Source of the DNA: [Flexibacter] sp. ATCC 35103
GTDB lineage: Bacteria; Bacteroidota; Bacteroidia; Flavobacteriales; Flavobacteriaceae
Direction: 5' to 3'
Assembly: GCF_001975985.1 (NCBI RefSeq)
Contig: NZ_MTQF01000005.1
Span: forward strand, 273,834 to 337,833
DNA length: 64,000 nt
Shown here: positions 8,249-19,371 of the stretch, piece by piece
Layout of the letters: each line of letters opens with the position of its first letter
Position numbering within the stretch: position 1 is the stretch's first letter
Program-made: the position numbers and the translations under genes
Notes under the pieces: model-generated
Databases searched by the model: none
Told to the model about the DNA's origin: nothing
The model's input: only the letters and a program-made list of their open reading frames with translations

Positions 8249-10540
8249 ATGAACAAAGAGAGTAAAAGAAGAGAAGCGTTACTGTACCATTCAGAACCAA
8301 CTCCAGGAAAAATTCAGGTAGTTCCAACAAAAAAATACGCAACCCAAAGAGACTTGTCTTTGGCTTATTCGCCGGGTGTTGCAGAGCCATGTTTAGAAAT
8401 TGCAGCAAACGTTGATGACGTTTACAAATATACAGCAAAAGGAAATTTAGTTGCCGTTATCTCAAACGGTACAGCTGTTTTAGGACTTGGGGATATTGGC
8501 CCGGAAGCTTCTAAACCAGTAATGGAAGGTAAAGGTTTATTGTTTAAAATATTCTCTGATATCGATGTTTTTGATATTGAAATTGGAACAAAGGATATTG
8601 AAGAATTTATTCAGACCGTAAAAAATATTGCTCCAACTTTTGGAGGAATTAATCTTGAGGATATTAAAGCGCCGGAATCTTTCGAAATAGAAAGAAGACT
8701 GGTAGAAGAATTGGATATTCCTGTAATGCATGATGATCAGCATGGTACAGCAATTATTTCTTCGGCAGCATTAATTAACGCTTTAGAATTAGCAGGAAAA
8801 AAAGCAGAAGATGTAAAAGTAGTAGTTTCCGGTGCAGGTTCTGCGGCGATAGCTTGTACTGATTTATATGTTTTATTAGGTGTAAAAGTAGAGAATATCT
8901 TAATGTTTAATAGTAAAGGACTTTTAACAAAAGATAATCCTGCACTATCAGAATTACAATTAAAATATGCTGTAGACGGTGCTAAAATTGATTTAGCCGA
9001 AGCTGTAAATGGAGCTGATGTTTTTATTGGTTTATCTTCAGGAGGTATTTTGTCTGCAGAAATGTTATTGACAATGAAAGAAAATCCGATTGTATTTGCA
9101 ATGGCGAATCCAAATCCGGAAATCGATTATAATTTAGCTACAGAAACTCGTAAAGATGTTATTATGGCTACAGGACGTTCAGATTTTCCTAATCAGGTAA
9201 ATAACGTTCTTGGTTTTCCTTATATTTTTAGAGGGGCATTAGACGTACGAGCTACAAAAATTAACGAGGCAATGAAAATGGCTGCTGTAAAAGCGTTGGC
9301 TATTTTAGCAAAAGAGCCGGTTCCGGAGCAAGTTAACGTAGCTTACGGTGCAATGAAACTAGGTTTTGGTCAGGAATATATTATCCCTAAACCATTTGAT
9401 CCACGTTTGATTACTGTTGTGACGCCTGCTGTTGCAAGAGCAGCAATGGAGTCAGGAGTAGCAAAAAATCCTATTACAGATTGGGCTGCATACGAAGATG
9501 CACTTCGCGAACGTATGGGGAACGATAATAAAATGGTGCGTTTGATTACAAATCGTGCTAAAATGGATCCTAAACGAATTGTTTTTGCAGAAGCAGATCA
9601 ATTAAACGTATTAAAAGCGGCACAAATTGTTCATGAGGACGGAATTGGGCTTCCAATTTTATTAGGAAACAAAGAGGTAATTTTAGAATTAAAAGCTGAA
9701 TTAGGTTTTGATGCTGAACTTGAAATCATAGATCCTAAAACAAATGATGAAGAAGCGAGACGTAATCGATTTGCAACTTCATATTGGGAAACAAGAGAAC
9801 GCAGAGGAGTTTCGTTACTTGATGCTCAAAAGTTTATGCGCGAGAGAAACTATTTTGCTGCTATGATGGTAAACGAAGGCGAAGCAGATGCATTAGTTAC
9901 CGGTCATACAAGAAGTTACCCAACGGTTGTAAAACCTATGTTACAATTAATTGATAAAGCGCAAGGAGCTTCGTTGATTGCAACAGCAAACATGATGATG
10001 ACTTCAAGAGGGCCAATGTTCTTGTCAGACACAGCAATTAATATTAACCCATCATCTGAAGATTTAGTTAATATTGCAATCATGACTGCAAAAACTGCAA
10101 AAATGTTTGGTGTTGAGCCAGTAATTGCAATGGTTTCATTCTCTAACTTTGGATCATCTACAAGTCCTGGAGCGTCAAAAGTAAGAGAAGCAGTAGCATA
10201 CTTACATAAAAATCATCCGGAATTAATTGTTGATGGAGAAATTCAGGCAGATTTTGCTTTGAATCAGGAAATGCTTGCAGAGAAATTTCCTTTCTCTAAA
10301 TTAGCAGGTAAAAAAGTAAACACATTGATTTTTCCTAACTTAGAGTCAGCTAATATTACTTATAAATTATTGAAAGAGTTGTATAAAGTAAATTCTATTG
10401 GTCCAATTATGATGGGAATGGGTAAACCGGTTCACATTTTTCAATTAGGTGCAAGTGTAGAAGAAATGGTTAATATGGCAGCAATTGCAGTCATTGATGC
10501 TCAGGAAAAAGAAAATAAAAAAAATAAATTAGCTAAATAG
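8249..10540 (+). CDS. maeB: NADP-dependent malic enzyme with phosphotransacetylase-like domain
   Basis: 763 residues. Residues 1 to ~420 are the malic enzyme (oxidative decarboxylation of malate to pyruvate, making NADPH): catalytic Tyr40 ([10 protein letters not shown]), Lys95 (MEGKGLLFK), metal ligands Glu137-Asp138, HDDQHG at 161-166 and the dinucleotide-binding GAGSAA at 195-200. Residues ~430-763 are a phosphate acetyl/butyryltransferase-like domain, usually regulatory (acetyl-CoA sensing) in this hybrid class. Full length for the MaeB family. Monocistronic between a terminator and the ruvA promoter. Confidence 0.95.
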   Translation: MNKESKRREALLYHSEPTPGKIQVVPTKKYATQRDLSLAYSPGVAEPCLEIAANVDDVYKYTAKGNLVAVISNGTAVLGLGDIGPEASKPVMEGKGLLFKIFSDIDVFDIEIGTKDIEEFIQTVKNIAPTFGGINLEDIKAPESFEIERRLVEELDIPVMHDDQHGTAIISSAALINALELAGKKAEDVKVVVSGAGSAAIACTDLYVLLGVKVENILMFNSKGLLTKDNPALSELQLKYAVDGAKIDLAEAVNGADVFIGLSSGGILSAEMLLTMKENPIVFAMANPNPEIDYNLATETRKDVIMATGRSDFPNQVNNVLGFPYIFRGALDVRATKINEAMKMAAVKALAILAKEPVPEQVNVAYGAMKLGFGQEYIIPKPFDPRLITVVTPAVARAAMESGVAKNPITDWAAYEDALRERMGNDNKMVRLITNRAKMDPKRIVFAEADQLNVLKAAQIVHEDGIGLPILLGNKEVILELKAELGFDAELEIIDPKTNDEEARRNRFATSYWETRERRGVSLLDAQKFMRERNYFAAMMVNEGEADALVTGHTRSYPTVVKPMLQLIDKAQGASLIATANMMMTSRGPMFLSDTAININPSSEDLVNIAIMTAKTAKMFGVEPVIAMVSFSNFGSSTSPGASKVREAVAYLHKNHPELIVDGEIQADFALNQEMLAEKFPFSKLAGKKVNTLIFPNLESANITYKLLKELYKVNSIGPIMMGMGKPVHIFQLGASVEEMVNMAAIAVIDAQEKENKKNKLAK

Positions 10541-10565
10541 TACAAATAATAAGGATCGAATAATA

Positions 10566-10599
10566 TTGTCGTATTTTTATTGCATTTTTGTTATATTTG
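10566..10599 (+). promoter_or_regulatory. Promoter of ruvA (and probably sprA)
   Basis: TTG (10566-10568), 23-bp spacer, TATATTTG (10592-10599). It overlaps the upstream in-frame TTG/ATG alternatives of ruvA and so favours the ATG at 10618 as the real start. Confidence 0.65.
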
Positions 10600-10617
10600 A
10601 CCCTTAATACATTAACT

Positions 10618-11199
10618 ATGATAGCACATTTGCAGGGTAAATTAGTAGAGAAAAATCCTACAGACGTCATTATTGACTGTGGAGGTGTTGGTTATCAGGT
10701 AAATATATCTTTACACACCTTTTCGTTAATCCCCAATGCTGAACATATAAAACTGTATACGCATCTTCAAATCAAAGAAGATGCGCATACTTTATTTGGT
10801 TTTGTCGAAAAATCAGAGCGTGAAATATTCAGAATGTTATTGTCTGTTTCCGGTATTGGAGCAAACATTGCCAGAACAATGTTATCCTCAATAGAACCAA
10901 GGCAAATTATCAACGCAATCGCATCCGGAGATGTAGGCGTTATTCAATCTATTAAAGGAATTGGAAACAAAACTGCACAGCGAGTTATCCTTGATTTGAA
11001 AGAAAAAGTGTTAAAGTTGTATGATTTAGACGAAGTTTCTGTCGTGCAAAACAATACAAACCGAGATGAAGCGTTATCTGCTTTGGAAGTTTTAGGTTTC
11101 ATTAGAAAAACTTCAGAAAAAGTAGTAGAGAAAATCGTAAAAGAAGATCCGGAAGCTACAGTCGAAACAATCATTAAGAAAGCGTTAAAAAGCCTATAA
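10618..11199 (+). CDS. ruvA: Holliday junction branch migration protein RuvA
   Basis: 193 residues, the normal RuvA length. Binds Holliday junctions as a tetramer and loads the RuvB motor. N-terminal OB-fold (MIAHLQGKLVEK...GGVGYQVNIS), central helix-hairpin-helix pair (LLSVSGIGANIARTML and IQSIKGIGNKTAQRVI) and C-terminal RuvB-contacting helices (EALSALEVLGF). The frame can be extended to 10588, but the extra residues overlap a good promoter and are not part of the family fold, so 10618 is chosen. sprA starts 25 bp after the stop, suggesting co-transcription. Confidence 0.95.
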   Translation: MIAHLQGKLVEKNPTDVIIDCGGVGYQVNISLHTFSLIPNAEHIKLYTHLQIKEDAHTLFGFVEKSEREIFRMLLSVSGIGANIARTMLSSIEPRQIINAIASGDVGVIQSIKGIGNKTAQRVILDLKEKVLKLYDLDEVSVVQNNTNRDEALSALEVLGFIRKTSEKVVEKIVKEDPEATVETIIKKALKSL

Positions 11200-11223
11200 A
11201 CTCAATTTTTATAAACGAATTGT

Positions 11224-14200
11224 ATGCGTAAAATTTGTATTTTTTTACTGTTCTTGTTTTGCGGTAATGTTTTGCGTGCGCAAGTTAATCCAACGGTTAA
11301 AGATACAACGAAAACTCAATTCTCTGTTGGGAAAGTAGAGTTGCAAGATCCGCCAAGTGTACTATCTGCTTATAGATATGATCCTATTACAGATCGATAT
11401 ATCTATACAAATTCAGTTGATGGATTTTCTATCAATTACCCTATTATATTAACGCCAAAAGAGTACGAAGATTTAGTTTTGAAAGAATCGAGAAGAGATT
11501 ATTTCAGAAAAAAATCTGATGCAATCGATGGTAAAAAAGTAGGCAGTGAAGCTGCCAAAAAGGATTTATTACCGCGATATTATATTAATTCAAGTCTTTT
11601 TGAAAGTATTTTTGGAAGTAATACAATCGATGTAAAACCCACAGGGTCAGTAGAAATGGACTTGGGTGTTCGATACACAAAACAAGATAACCCTTCGTTT
11701 TCACCAAGAAACAGGTCAAGTCTTACTTTTGACTTTGATCAGCGTATTAGTATGAGTTTAATGGGTAAAGTAGGAACCAGATTAGAGGTTAATGCTAATT
11801 ATGACACCCAATCTACATTTGCCTTTCAAAATTTATTTAAACTGGCTTACACACCTTCTGAAGATGATATCGTCCAGAAAGTTGAGGTTGGTAATGTTAG
11901 TATGCCATTAAATAGTACCCTTATTCGTGGTGCTCAAAGTTTATTTGGGGTTAAGACACAGTTACAATTTGGTAAGACAACTGTAACAGGAGTTTTCTCA
12001 GAACAAAAGTCACAAACAAAGAGTATAGTTGCAGAAGGTGGCGGAACAGTGCAAAACTTTGATTTATATGCATTAGACTATGATAATGACAGACACTTTT
12101 TCTTATCTCAGTACTTTAGAAACAAATACGATGCTTCCTTAAAAAATTATCCATTTATTGATAGCCGCGTTCAGGTAACAAGATTAGAGGTTTGGGTAAC
12201 TAATAAGCAAAACAGAGTAAGTACAAACAATAATAACTTACGTAATATTATTGCCCTTCAGGATTTAGGTGAAGGTCAGGTTACAGGTGTTCCAGATAAT
12301 CAGATTGTTGTTATAAGTTCTTCAGCAGGTTTTTTCAACAATCCTATAGATACACCAACAGACAATAATAACAATAAATACGATCCTGCAACAATTGGGC
12401 AGGCAGGAGCATACCTAAATTCTAATATTAGAGAAATTGTAACGGCAAAGTCTGGCTTCAATAATGCAAATACAAGCGAAGGAACAGACTATTCTGTACT
12501 TGAAAATGCGAGAAAATTAACTTCAACCGAATATACTTTTAATGCACAATTAGGATACATCTCTTTACAGCAGCGTTTGGCAAATGATGAGATTCTGGCC
12601 GTAGCTTTCGAATATACTGTAGGAGGAAAAGTCTATCAGGTAGGAGAATTTGGTAGTGATGGAGTTGATGCAACTGTAGTTACAGGAAACAACAATGCAA
12701 ATCAGGCAATTATTACACAAAGTTTAGTGTTGAAAATGCTGAAAAGTAATTTGACAAATGTTCAAAATCCGGTTTGGAACCTGATGATGAAAAACGTTTA
12801 TCAAATTCCTCAGGCATATCAAATTAAGCAAGATGATTTTAGATTAAATATACTTTATACAGATCCTTCACCAATAAATTATATTTCACCGGTTCAGGGA
12901 ACTACTTTTCCTGCGAATGCAACAGCCGATAACAAAGTAGATCAAACCCCATTATTAAATGTCTTTAATTTAGACCGATTGAATTATAATAATGATCCGC
13001 AAACAGGAGGGGACGGTTTCTTTGATTATATTCCTGGAGTAACAGTAGATGTTCAAAACGGACGAATTATTTTTACAACTAAAGAGCCATTTGGAGAACT
13101 TTTATTTAGAAAATTACAAAATACAGGTTCTGGTGAAAATTATGATGATCCAAATTCATACAATGCCAATCAGCAAAAATATGTGTTTAGAAACATGTAT
13201 CGAAACACACAATCAGGCGCTTTACAGGACAGTGATAAAAATAAATTCTTATTAAGAGGAAAATATAAATCGTCAGGAAGTAGCGGTATTCCTATTGGTG
13301 CCTTCAACGTTCCGCAAGGTTCTGTTGTAGTTATGGCAGCAGGAAGAAAATTAGTCGAAGGTATAGATTATAGTGTCGATTATCAACTGGGGAGAGTTCA
13401 GATTTTAGATCCTTCTCTTCAGGCATCAAACACACCAATTGAAGTTTCCTTAGAAAACAATTCAATTTTTGGGCAACAAACCCGAAGATTTATGGGATTC
13501 AATATTGAGCACAAAATTTCGGATAATTTTGTTATTGGAGGAACCTTTTTAAAAATGACAGAGAAACCTTTTACTCAAAAATCGAGTTATGGGCAGGAAT
13601 CTGTAAACAATACTATCTTTGGATTTAATGGAAACTATTCAACCGAAGTTCCTTTCTTTACCAGATTAGTAAATAAATTACCAAATATTGATACAGACGT
13701 TCCTTCGAATCTTTCGATTCGTGGAGAAGTTGCTTTTTTAAGACCTGATGCTCCAAAAGCAAGTGATTTTGAAGGTGAAGCAACCATATATGTTGACGAT
13801 TTTGAAGGTTCACAATCAACAATAGACATGCGCTCAGCTTATGCATGGAGTTTGGCATCTACACCTTTTGTGAATTCTATAAATGATAATACGTTTAATG
13901 CAAATTCAAACACATTAGAATACGGATTTAAACGTGCAAAATTAGCATGGTATACAATCGATCCTGTTTTTTATGCTTCAAAACCATCTGGTATTTCAAA
14001 CGATGATTTATCATTAAACACAACAAGACGAGTTTATAGTAAAGAATTATATCCAAATACAGATATTGCACAAGGACAAATTCAGGTAATTAATACACTT
14101 GATTTAAGTTATTATCCTTCTGACAGAGGACCATATAATAACAACCCAAATTTTAGTACCAATCCTGCCAATTCTAATTTTGGAGGAATTATGCGTGCTT

Positions 14201-17200
14201 TAAATTCAACCAACTTTGAGCAGGGAAATGTAGAGTATATTCAGTTTTGGGTAATGGACCCTTATGTAGGAAATGCTGAAGCGCCTACAAGTAATACCGG
14301 AAAAATATATTTTAACTTAGGTGAGATTTCTGAAGACGTATTAAAAGACGGAAGAAAACAATACGAAAACGGATTAGGACCTGGCCAGATAATGGTAAAT
14401 CCGCAACCACTTTGGGGAGATGTTCCTGCGTCACAATCTTTGATTTATGCGTTTGATACAAATGCTGACAATCGTAAAAACCAGGATGTTGGTTTAGATG
14501 GTTTACCAGATTCAAGAGAAGGTTCAGTTTATACAAATTATGCAGGAGAAGCAGATCCAGCTGCAGATAATTATATCTATTATTTAAATACAGACGGAGG
14601 GGTTCTTGAGCGTTATAAAAATTATAACGGAGTCGAAGGCAACTCTGCAGTGAGTGTAGATGATCCTAATCGTGGTTCAACAACTTTACCGGATGTTGAA
14701 GATATCAATAGAGATAATACCATGAACACCATCAATGCTTATTATGAATATAGTATTGATGTGAAACCGGGAATGCAAGTTGGACAAAATTATATTACTG
14801 ATATCCGCGAAGTAAGTAGTGTCGAATTACCAAACGGATCGACTACAACAGCAAGGTGGATTCAGTTTAAAATTCCGGTTTCTCAGCCACAAAATACAGT
14901 TGGTAATATTACAGATTTTAGATCTATCCGTTTCATGCGTATGTTTATGACTGGTTTTAGCAACCAGATGACAATGCGTTTTGGAGCATTAGATTTAGTA
15001 AGAGGAGAATGGAGAAGATATACAGGAACGCTTGATGCTAATGATACAAATCCTGATGACGACGGTACTGAGTTTGATGTAGCAGCAGTTAATATTCAGG
15101 AAAATGGTACAAAATGTCCTGTAAATTACGTTGTGCCTCCGGGAGTGCAAAGAGAGCAATTGTATAATAACAATACCATAATTAATCAAAACGAACAAGC
15201 ATTGGCATTGCGTGTTGGCGGAGCAGGTTTGCAATATCAGGATTCGAGAGCAGTATTTAAAAACGTGAGTGTTGATATGCGTCAGTACAAAAAACTTAAA
15301 ATGTTTTTACATGCTGAATCTTTACCTAACGAAAGCACATTGCTGGATGATGAAATGATTGGTTTTATTCGTTTTGGAAATGACTTTACACAAAACTTTT
15401 ATCAAGTCGAAATTCCGTTAAAAGTAACCAGAACCGGTGGGTCTTGTACAATAAGCCCGGATCAGGTCTGGATGGAAGACAATAATATAGATCTGGCACT
15501 TGAATTATTGACCAGAATGAAAATTAAGGCCATGACTATTGATATCAACTCTAATAAGCGTGACGTTAACGGAATTTATTATCCGGATGACGACTTAAGC
15601 ACAGGAGGAGATGGTGACAGTAAACTGAGATTAGGGATAAAAGGAAATCCTAACTTTGGTTTGGTTAGAAATTTAATGGTAGGATTAAAGAGCAGGGCAG
15701 ATCATAAAGACATAAAAGGAGAAGTTTGGTTTAATGAACTTCGTTTAGCTGATTTAGAGAATAAAGGCGGGATGGCAGCAATATTAAATATTGACACTAA
15801 TATGGCTGATTTCGCTACTGTATCTGCTACAGGTAAAAAGAGTACGATTGGTTTTGGATCTCTGGAACAAGGTGCAAACGAAAGAGATCGTGAAGATCTA
15901 CAGCAATATAATATCGTTACCAATCTTAATTTGGGTAAATTATTACCTCAAAAATGGGGAATCAATCTGCCTTTTAATTATGCTATTGGAGAAGAGGTAA
16001 TAACACCGGAATATGATCCTTTTAATCAGGATATAAAATTAGATCAGTTAATAAAAGAAACTACAGATCCGGCAGAAAAAGAAAATATCAGAACTCGTGC
16101 TATTGATTATACAAAACGAAGAAGTATTAACTTTATTGGAGTTAGAAAAGATAGAGCGCCTGAGCAAAAACCGCATATTTATGATGTCGAAAATTTAACG
16201 TTATCACAATCTTATAACGAAGTCGAACGTCATGATTATGAAGTAGCAGATTATGTAGATCAGCAATCAAATACAGCTGTAAATTATGCGTATACTTTTC
16301 AGCCAAAAGAAGTAGTGCCTTTCAAGAAAACCAAATTCATGAAAAAAAGTGAATATTGGAAATTGTTAAGTGATTTCAATTTTAATTATTTACCATCTAA
16401 TATCTCTTTCAATACAAATATATTAAGACAAAGTAACCGTCAGCAATATAGAGAAGTAGAAGTTCAGGGAATTGGACTTGATCCTTTATACAGACGAAAT
16501 TTTGCCTTTAATTATCAATACGGATTTGGTTATAATTTGACAAAATCATTAAAATTAAATTACACTGCGGCTTCAAATAATATCGTAAGAAACTTTTTGA
16601 ATGATGATAATACACCAAAAGAAGATTTTAATATTTGGGATGATTACCTGGATATAGGAACGCCGAATCAACATGTGCAGCAATTAGTGTTGAATTATGA
16701 TATTCCAATTAATAAAATTCCTGTTTTAAGTTTTGTAAAAGCTTCTTATTCATATACTGCTGATTATAACTGGCAGCGTTCCTCGACTGCATTTTCTGAA
16801 TACATTGATCCGGACGGAAATCAATTTGACTTAGGAAATACGATCCAGAATGCGAATTCAAATACATTGACTACTACTTTTACCATGAACACATTGTATA
16901 AGTATTTAGGTTTAACACCCGGGTCAAAAACAGCGGCAAAACCTAAAGCAGCAGCGCCACCAAAACCGGGAGAGAAAATTGTAAATACGGCAAAACCAGC
17001 TACAAGCAGTAGTCCGTTTTATGATAGTATGATAGGTATTTTGACTAGTGTAAAAAATATTCAGGTTAATTATACTAAAAATAGCGGAACAGTTTTACCT
17101 GGATATACACCTGGAGTTGGTTTCTTAGGGTCATCAAGACCTACTTTAGGATTTATTTTTGGAAGTCAGGATGATGTGCGTTATGAAGCAGCTAAAAGAG

Positions 17201-18420
17201 GTTGGTTGACAGATTATCAGGATTTCAACCAGAATTTTACACAAGTAACCAATAAGCTTTTAAAAATTACGACGAATATTGATTTACTGCCGGACTTAAA
17301 AGTTGACTTGACAATGGATCGCGCTTATTCTGAAAATTCATCAGAACAATATAGTGTAGTAAACGGAGAATATATGCCTTTGTCACCTTACACATACGGA
17401 ATGTTCTCGATTTCGACTGTATTGATTAAGACTGCGTTTTCGACTAGTAGCGAAACCGAATCTGCTGCGTTTGACGATTTTAGAAATAACCGTTTGGTTA
17501 TTGCTAATCGTCTGGCTGAAGATCATTATGGCGGAGCCCCAATTCCTAGATATGGAGATGCAAACAACCCTATTCCGGCTGAAACAGACGCTAATTATAA
17601 AGTTTATGTTGCTAATCAGGGATATCCAATTGGGTATACAAAAAGTAATCAGGCGGTTCTGTTGCCTGCGTTTCTTGCAGCTTATTCAGGAAGTAATGCT
17701 TCTGGCAGTTCGACAGATATTTTTAGAAGTTTCCCAATTCCAAACTGGAGTGTAAAATACAACGGTTTGATGCGTTATAAATATTTTAAAGATAAATTCA
17801 AGCGTTTTTCATTACAGCATAATTACAGGGCATCTTATACAATAAATCAGTTTAGATCTAATTTTGATTATCAGGAAACGCCAAACGGACAAGACGTAAA
17901 TACCAATTTCTTTAATAAAACGATCATGTCAAATGTCAATTTAGTCGAGCAGTTTAGTCCGCTTGTACGAGTAGATTTTGAATTGAAAAGTTCATTAAGA
18001 ATACTTACTGAGGTTAAAAAAGACAGAGCATTATCAATGAGTTTTGATAACAATTTATTGACAGAAGTAAAAGGGATGGAGTATATCGTAGGTTTAGGAT
18101 ATCGTTTTAAAGATGTTATTTTCTCCTCAAGACTTGCAGATAGTCCAACCGGAATTATTAAAAGTGATATCAATATCAAAGCTGATTTCTCTCTTAGAAA
18201 TAATGAGACATTGGTGCGTTATTTAGATTATGATAACAACCAGTTAGCGGCAGGACAAAATATCTGGTCATTAAAACTAACTGCTGATTATTCGTTCAGC
18301 AAAAATCTTACGGCTATATTCTATTACGATCATTCGTTCTCGAAAGCTGTAATTTCAACGTCATTTCCTTTAACGAACATCAGATCAGGATTCACACTTC
18401 GATATAATTTCGGAAATTAA
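11224..18420 (+). CDS. sprA: Type IX secretion translocon protein SprA
   Basis: 2398 residues, matching the usual giant length of SprA (Sov in Porphyromonas), the 36-strand outer-membrane channel of the type IX secretion system. Signal peptide MRKICIFLLFLFCGNVLRAQ; then long beta-rich sequence with Asn/Asp-rich loops and repeated short patterns such as GKVGTRLEVNANYDTQSTF near the N-terminus; the C-terminus ends in barrel-type strands (RSGFTLRYNFGN). A Pro/Ala/Lys-rich segment (about 1902-1925) is a likely flexible loop. Needed for export of adhesins and enzymes and for gliding. Neighbours ruvA and gcvH fit the known flavobacterial context. Confidence 0.95.
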   Translation: MRKICIFLLFLFCGNVLRAQVNPTVKDTTKTQFSVGKVELQDPPSVLSAYRYDPITDRYIYTNSVDGFSINYPIILTPKEYEDLVLKESRRDYFRKKSDAIDGKKVGSEAAKKDLLPRYYINSSLFESIFGSNTIDVKPTGSVEMDLGVRYTKQDNPSFSPRNRSSLTFDFDQRISMSLMGKVGTRLEVNANYDTQSTFAFQNLFKLAYTPSEDDIVQKVEVGNVSMPLNSTLIRGAQSLFGVKTQLQFGKTTVTGVFSEQKSQTKSIVAEGGGTVQNFDLYALDYDNDRHFFLSQYFRNKYDASLKNYPFIDSRVQVTRLEVWVTNKQNRVSTNNNNLRNIIALQDLGEGQVTGVPDNQIVVISSSAGFFNNPIDTPTDNNNNKYDPATIGQAGAYLNSNIREIVTAKSGFNNANTSEGTDYSVLENARKLTSTEYTFNAQLGYISLQQRLANDEILAVAFEYTVGGKVYQVGEFGSDGVDATVVTGNNNANQAIITQSLVLKMLKSNLTNVQNPVWNLMMKNVYQIPQAYQIKQDDFRLNILYTDPSPINYISPVQGTTFPANATADNKVDQTPLLNVFNLDRLNYNNDPQTGGDGFFDYIPGVTVDVQNGRIIFTTKEPFGELLFRKLQNTGSGENYDDPNSYNANQQKYVFRNMYRNTQSGALQDSDKNKFLLRGKYKSSGSSGIPIGAFNVPQGSVVVMAAGRKLVEGIDYSVDYQLGRVQILDPSLQASNTPIEVSLENNSIFGQQTRRFMGFNIEHKISDNFVIGGTFLKMTEKPFTQKSSYGQESVNNTIFGFNGNYSTEVPFFTRLVNKLPNIDTDVPSNLSIRGEVAFLRPDAPKASDFEGEATIYVDDFEGSQSTIDMRSAYAWSLASTPFVNSINDNTFNANSNTLEYGFKRAKLAWYTIDPVFYASKPSGISNDDLSLNTTRRVYSKELYPNTDIAQGQIQVINTLDLSYYPSDRGPYNNNPNFSTNPANSNFGGIMRALNSTNFEQGNVEYIQFWVMDPYVGNAEAPTSNTGKIYFNLGEISEDVLKDGRKQYENGLGPGQIMVNPQPLWGDVPASQSLIYAFDTNADNRKNQDVGLDGLPDSREGSVYTNYAGEADPAADNYIYYLNTDGGVLERYKNYNGVEGNSAVSVDDPNRGSTTLPDVEDINRDNTMNTINAYYEYSIDVKPGMQVGQNYITDIREVSSVELPNGSTTTARWIQFKIPVSQPQNTVGNITDFRSIRFMRMFMTGFSNQMTMRFGALDLVRGEWRRYTGTLDANDTNPDDDGTEFDVAAVNIQENGTKCPVNYVVPPGVQREQLYNNNTIINQNEQALALRVGGAGLQYQDSRAVFKNVSVDMRQYKKLKMFLHAESLPNESTLLDDEMIGFIRFGNDFTQNFYQVEIPLKVTRTGGSCTISPDQVWMEDNNIDLALELLTRMKIKAMTIDINSNKRDVNGIYYPDDDLSTGGDGDSKLRLGIKGNPNFGLVRNLMVGLKSRADHKDIKGEVWFNELRLADLENKGGMAAILNIDTNMADFATVSATGKKSTIGFGSLEQGANERDREDLQQYNIVTNLNLGKLLPQKWGINLPFNYAIGEEVITPEYDPFNQDIKLDQLIKETTDPAEKENIRTRAIDYTKRRSINFIGVRKDRAPEQKPHIYDVENLTLSQSYNEVERHDYEVADYVDQQSNTAVNYAYTFQPKEVVPFKKTKFMKKSEYWKLLSDFNFNYLPSNISFNTNILRQSNRQQYREVEVQGIGLDPLYRRNFAFNYQYGFGYNLTKSLKLNYTAASNNIVRNFLNDDNTPKEDFNIWDDYLDIGTPNQHVQQLVLNYDIPINKIPVLSFVKASYSYTADYNWQRSSTAFSEYIDPDGNQFDLGNTIQNANSNTLTTTFTMNTLYKYLGLTPGSKTAAKPKAAAPPKPGEKIVNTAKPATSSSPFYDSMIGILTSVKNIQVNYTKNSGTVLPGYTPGVGFLGSSRPTLGFIFGSQDDVRYEAAKRGWLTDYQDFNQNFTQVTNKLLKITTNIDLLPDLKVDLTMDRAYSENSSEQYSVVNGEYMPLSPYTYGMFSISTVLIKTAFSTSSETESAAFDDFRNNRLVIANRLAEDHYGGAPIPRYGDANNPIPAETDANYKVYVANQGYPIGYTKSNQAVLLPAFLAAYSGSNASGSSTDIFRSFPIPNWSVKYNGLMRYKYFKDKFKRFSLQHNYRASYTINQFRSNFDYQETPNGQDVNTNFFNKTIMSNVNLVEQFSPLVRVDFELKSSLRILTEVKKDRALSMSFDNNLLTEVKGMEYIVGLGYRFKDVIFSSRLADSPTGIIKSDINIKADFSLRNNETLVRYLDYDNNQLAAGQNIWSLKLTADYSFSKNLTAIFYYDHSFSKAVISTSFPLTNIRSGFTLRYNFGN

Positions 18421-18459
18421 TTTTTTTGGTTTCTAAACAGGATTTCATTAGAAGATTAT

Positions 18460-18467
18460 TACATTTG
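18460..18467 (+). promoter_or_regulatory. Promoter -7 element of gcvH
   Basis: TACATTTG lies 40 bp before the gcvH ATG. No TTG is at standard spacing. Confidence 0.45.
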
Positions 18468-18507
18468 TGGCTTAATTATTAAAATATCAATTTTCAAACA
18501 TAGTATT

Positions 18508-18888
18508 ATGAGCATACCAGCAAATTTAAAGTACACAAAAGATCACGAATGGGTTAGCATCGAAGGAGATGTTGCAACTGTAGGAATTACTCATTTTGCA
18601 CAAAAAGAGTTAGGAGATATCGTGTATGTTGAAGTAGAAACTTTAGATCAGACACTTGATAAAGATGAGGTTTTTGGAACAGTAGAAGCTGTAAAAACAG
18701 TATCTGATTTGTTCTTGCCTTTAACAGGAGAGATTATTGCTTTTAATGATAGTCTGGAAAGCGCACCTGAAACGGTTAATTCTGACCCTTACGGAGCTGG
18801 ATGGATGATTAAAATTAAAATTGCAAATGCATCAGAAATAGATTCATTATTGTCTCACGAAGCTTATAAACAACTTATCGGTGCCTAA
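18508..18888 (+). CDS. gcvH: Glycine cleavage system H protein
   Basis: 126 residues. Carries the lipoyl arm that shuttles the aminomethyl group between the P, T and L proteins in glycine breakdown. Typical N-terminus ([22 protein letters not shown]) and the lipoylated Lys63 in [12 protein letters not shown]-terminal GAGWMIKI. The P, T and L protein genes are not in this window. The VanZ-like gene starts inside its last codons. Confidence 0.97.
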   Translation: MSIPANLKYTKDHEWVSIEGDVATVGITHFAQKELGDIVYVEVETLDQTLDKDEVFGTVEAVKTVSDLFLPLTGEIIAFNDSLESAPETVNSDPYGAGWMIKIKIANASEIDSLLSHEAYKQLIGA

Positions 18889-19264
18889 ACAATTATTACT
18901 GCTCTGGGCAATATTATGCTCGGGGATCATTACTTATTTTTGTTTAACAGATTCAAGTAATATTCCTGCTGTAAGTTTCCCAAGTATAGATAAGATTGTT
19001 CATTTTTGTTTTCATTTCGGATTCACAATTTCCTGGATTTTGTTTTTCAAAAAGGAACTTAAAGGCAAAGCTCCTGATGATTATAAAGCATACCTGATTT
19101 CGTTTATATTTTCTGTTTTTTTTGGAATCACAATCGAAATTTTACAAAGTGTTTTAACAACCACAAGAGCGTCTGACGTGTCTGATGTTTTAGCAAATGC
19201 AATAGGAGCTTTAATAGGTATCTTTACTGCAATGGCTTTTAAAAAACAAATCGATAAAATATAA
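18881..19264 (+). CDS. VanZ-like membrane protein
   Basis: 127 residues from a GTG start that overlaps the gcvH stop by 8 bp, implying translational coupling. About four membrane segments (near 5-22, 36-53, 66-84, 97-117) with the VanZ-family pattern [12 protein letters not shown] and a late acidic/Arg stretch ([20 protein letters not shown]). The family is named after a teicoplanin-resistance protein, but the role of these small chromosomal members is unknown. A strong terminator follows. Confidence 0.75.
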   Translation: MPKQLLLLWAILCSGIITYFCLTDSSNIPAVSFPSIDKIVHFCFHFGFTISWILFFKKELKGKAPDDYKAYLISFIFSVFFGITIEILQSVLTTTRASDVSDVLANAIGALIGIFTAMAFKKQIDKI

Positions 19265-19274
19265 GAATATAATT

Positions 19275-19295
19275 ACCCACTTCGGTGGGTTTTTT
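19275..19295 (+). terminator. Terminator after gcvH-vanZ
   Basis: acccac-ttcg-gtgggt followed by T5: a UUCG tetraloop hairpin with a U-tract, ending the gcvH-VanZ unit. Confidence 0.9.
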
Positions 19296-19347
19296 GTTGC
19301 CAAAAAATCAAGCTTTAAAAAGTGTGTTTTTTTCTGAATATAAAATG

Positions 19348-19355
19348 TATTTTTG
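19348..19355 (+). promoter_or_regulatory. Promoter -7 element of deoC
   Basis: TATTTTTG lies 16 bp before the chosen deoC ATG at 19372. An upstream in-frame start at 19285 falls inside the terminator and is therefore rejected. Confidence 0.5.
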
Positions 19356-19371
19356 TCGCAACTCTACAATC

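Noticed and set aside
10588..10617. Upstream start for ruvA
   Set aside because: The region holds the -7 element, and the RuvA fold starts at 10618.
19285..19371. Upstream start for deoC
   Set aside because: It begins inside the terminator hairpin of the preceding unit and covers the promoter.
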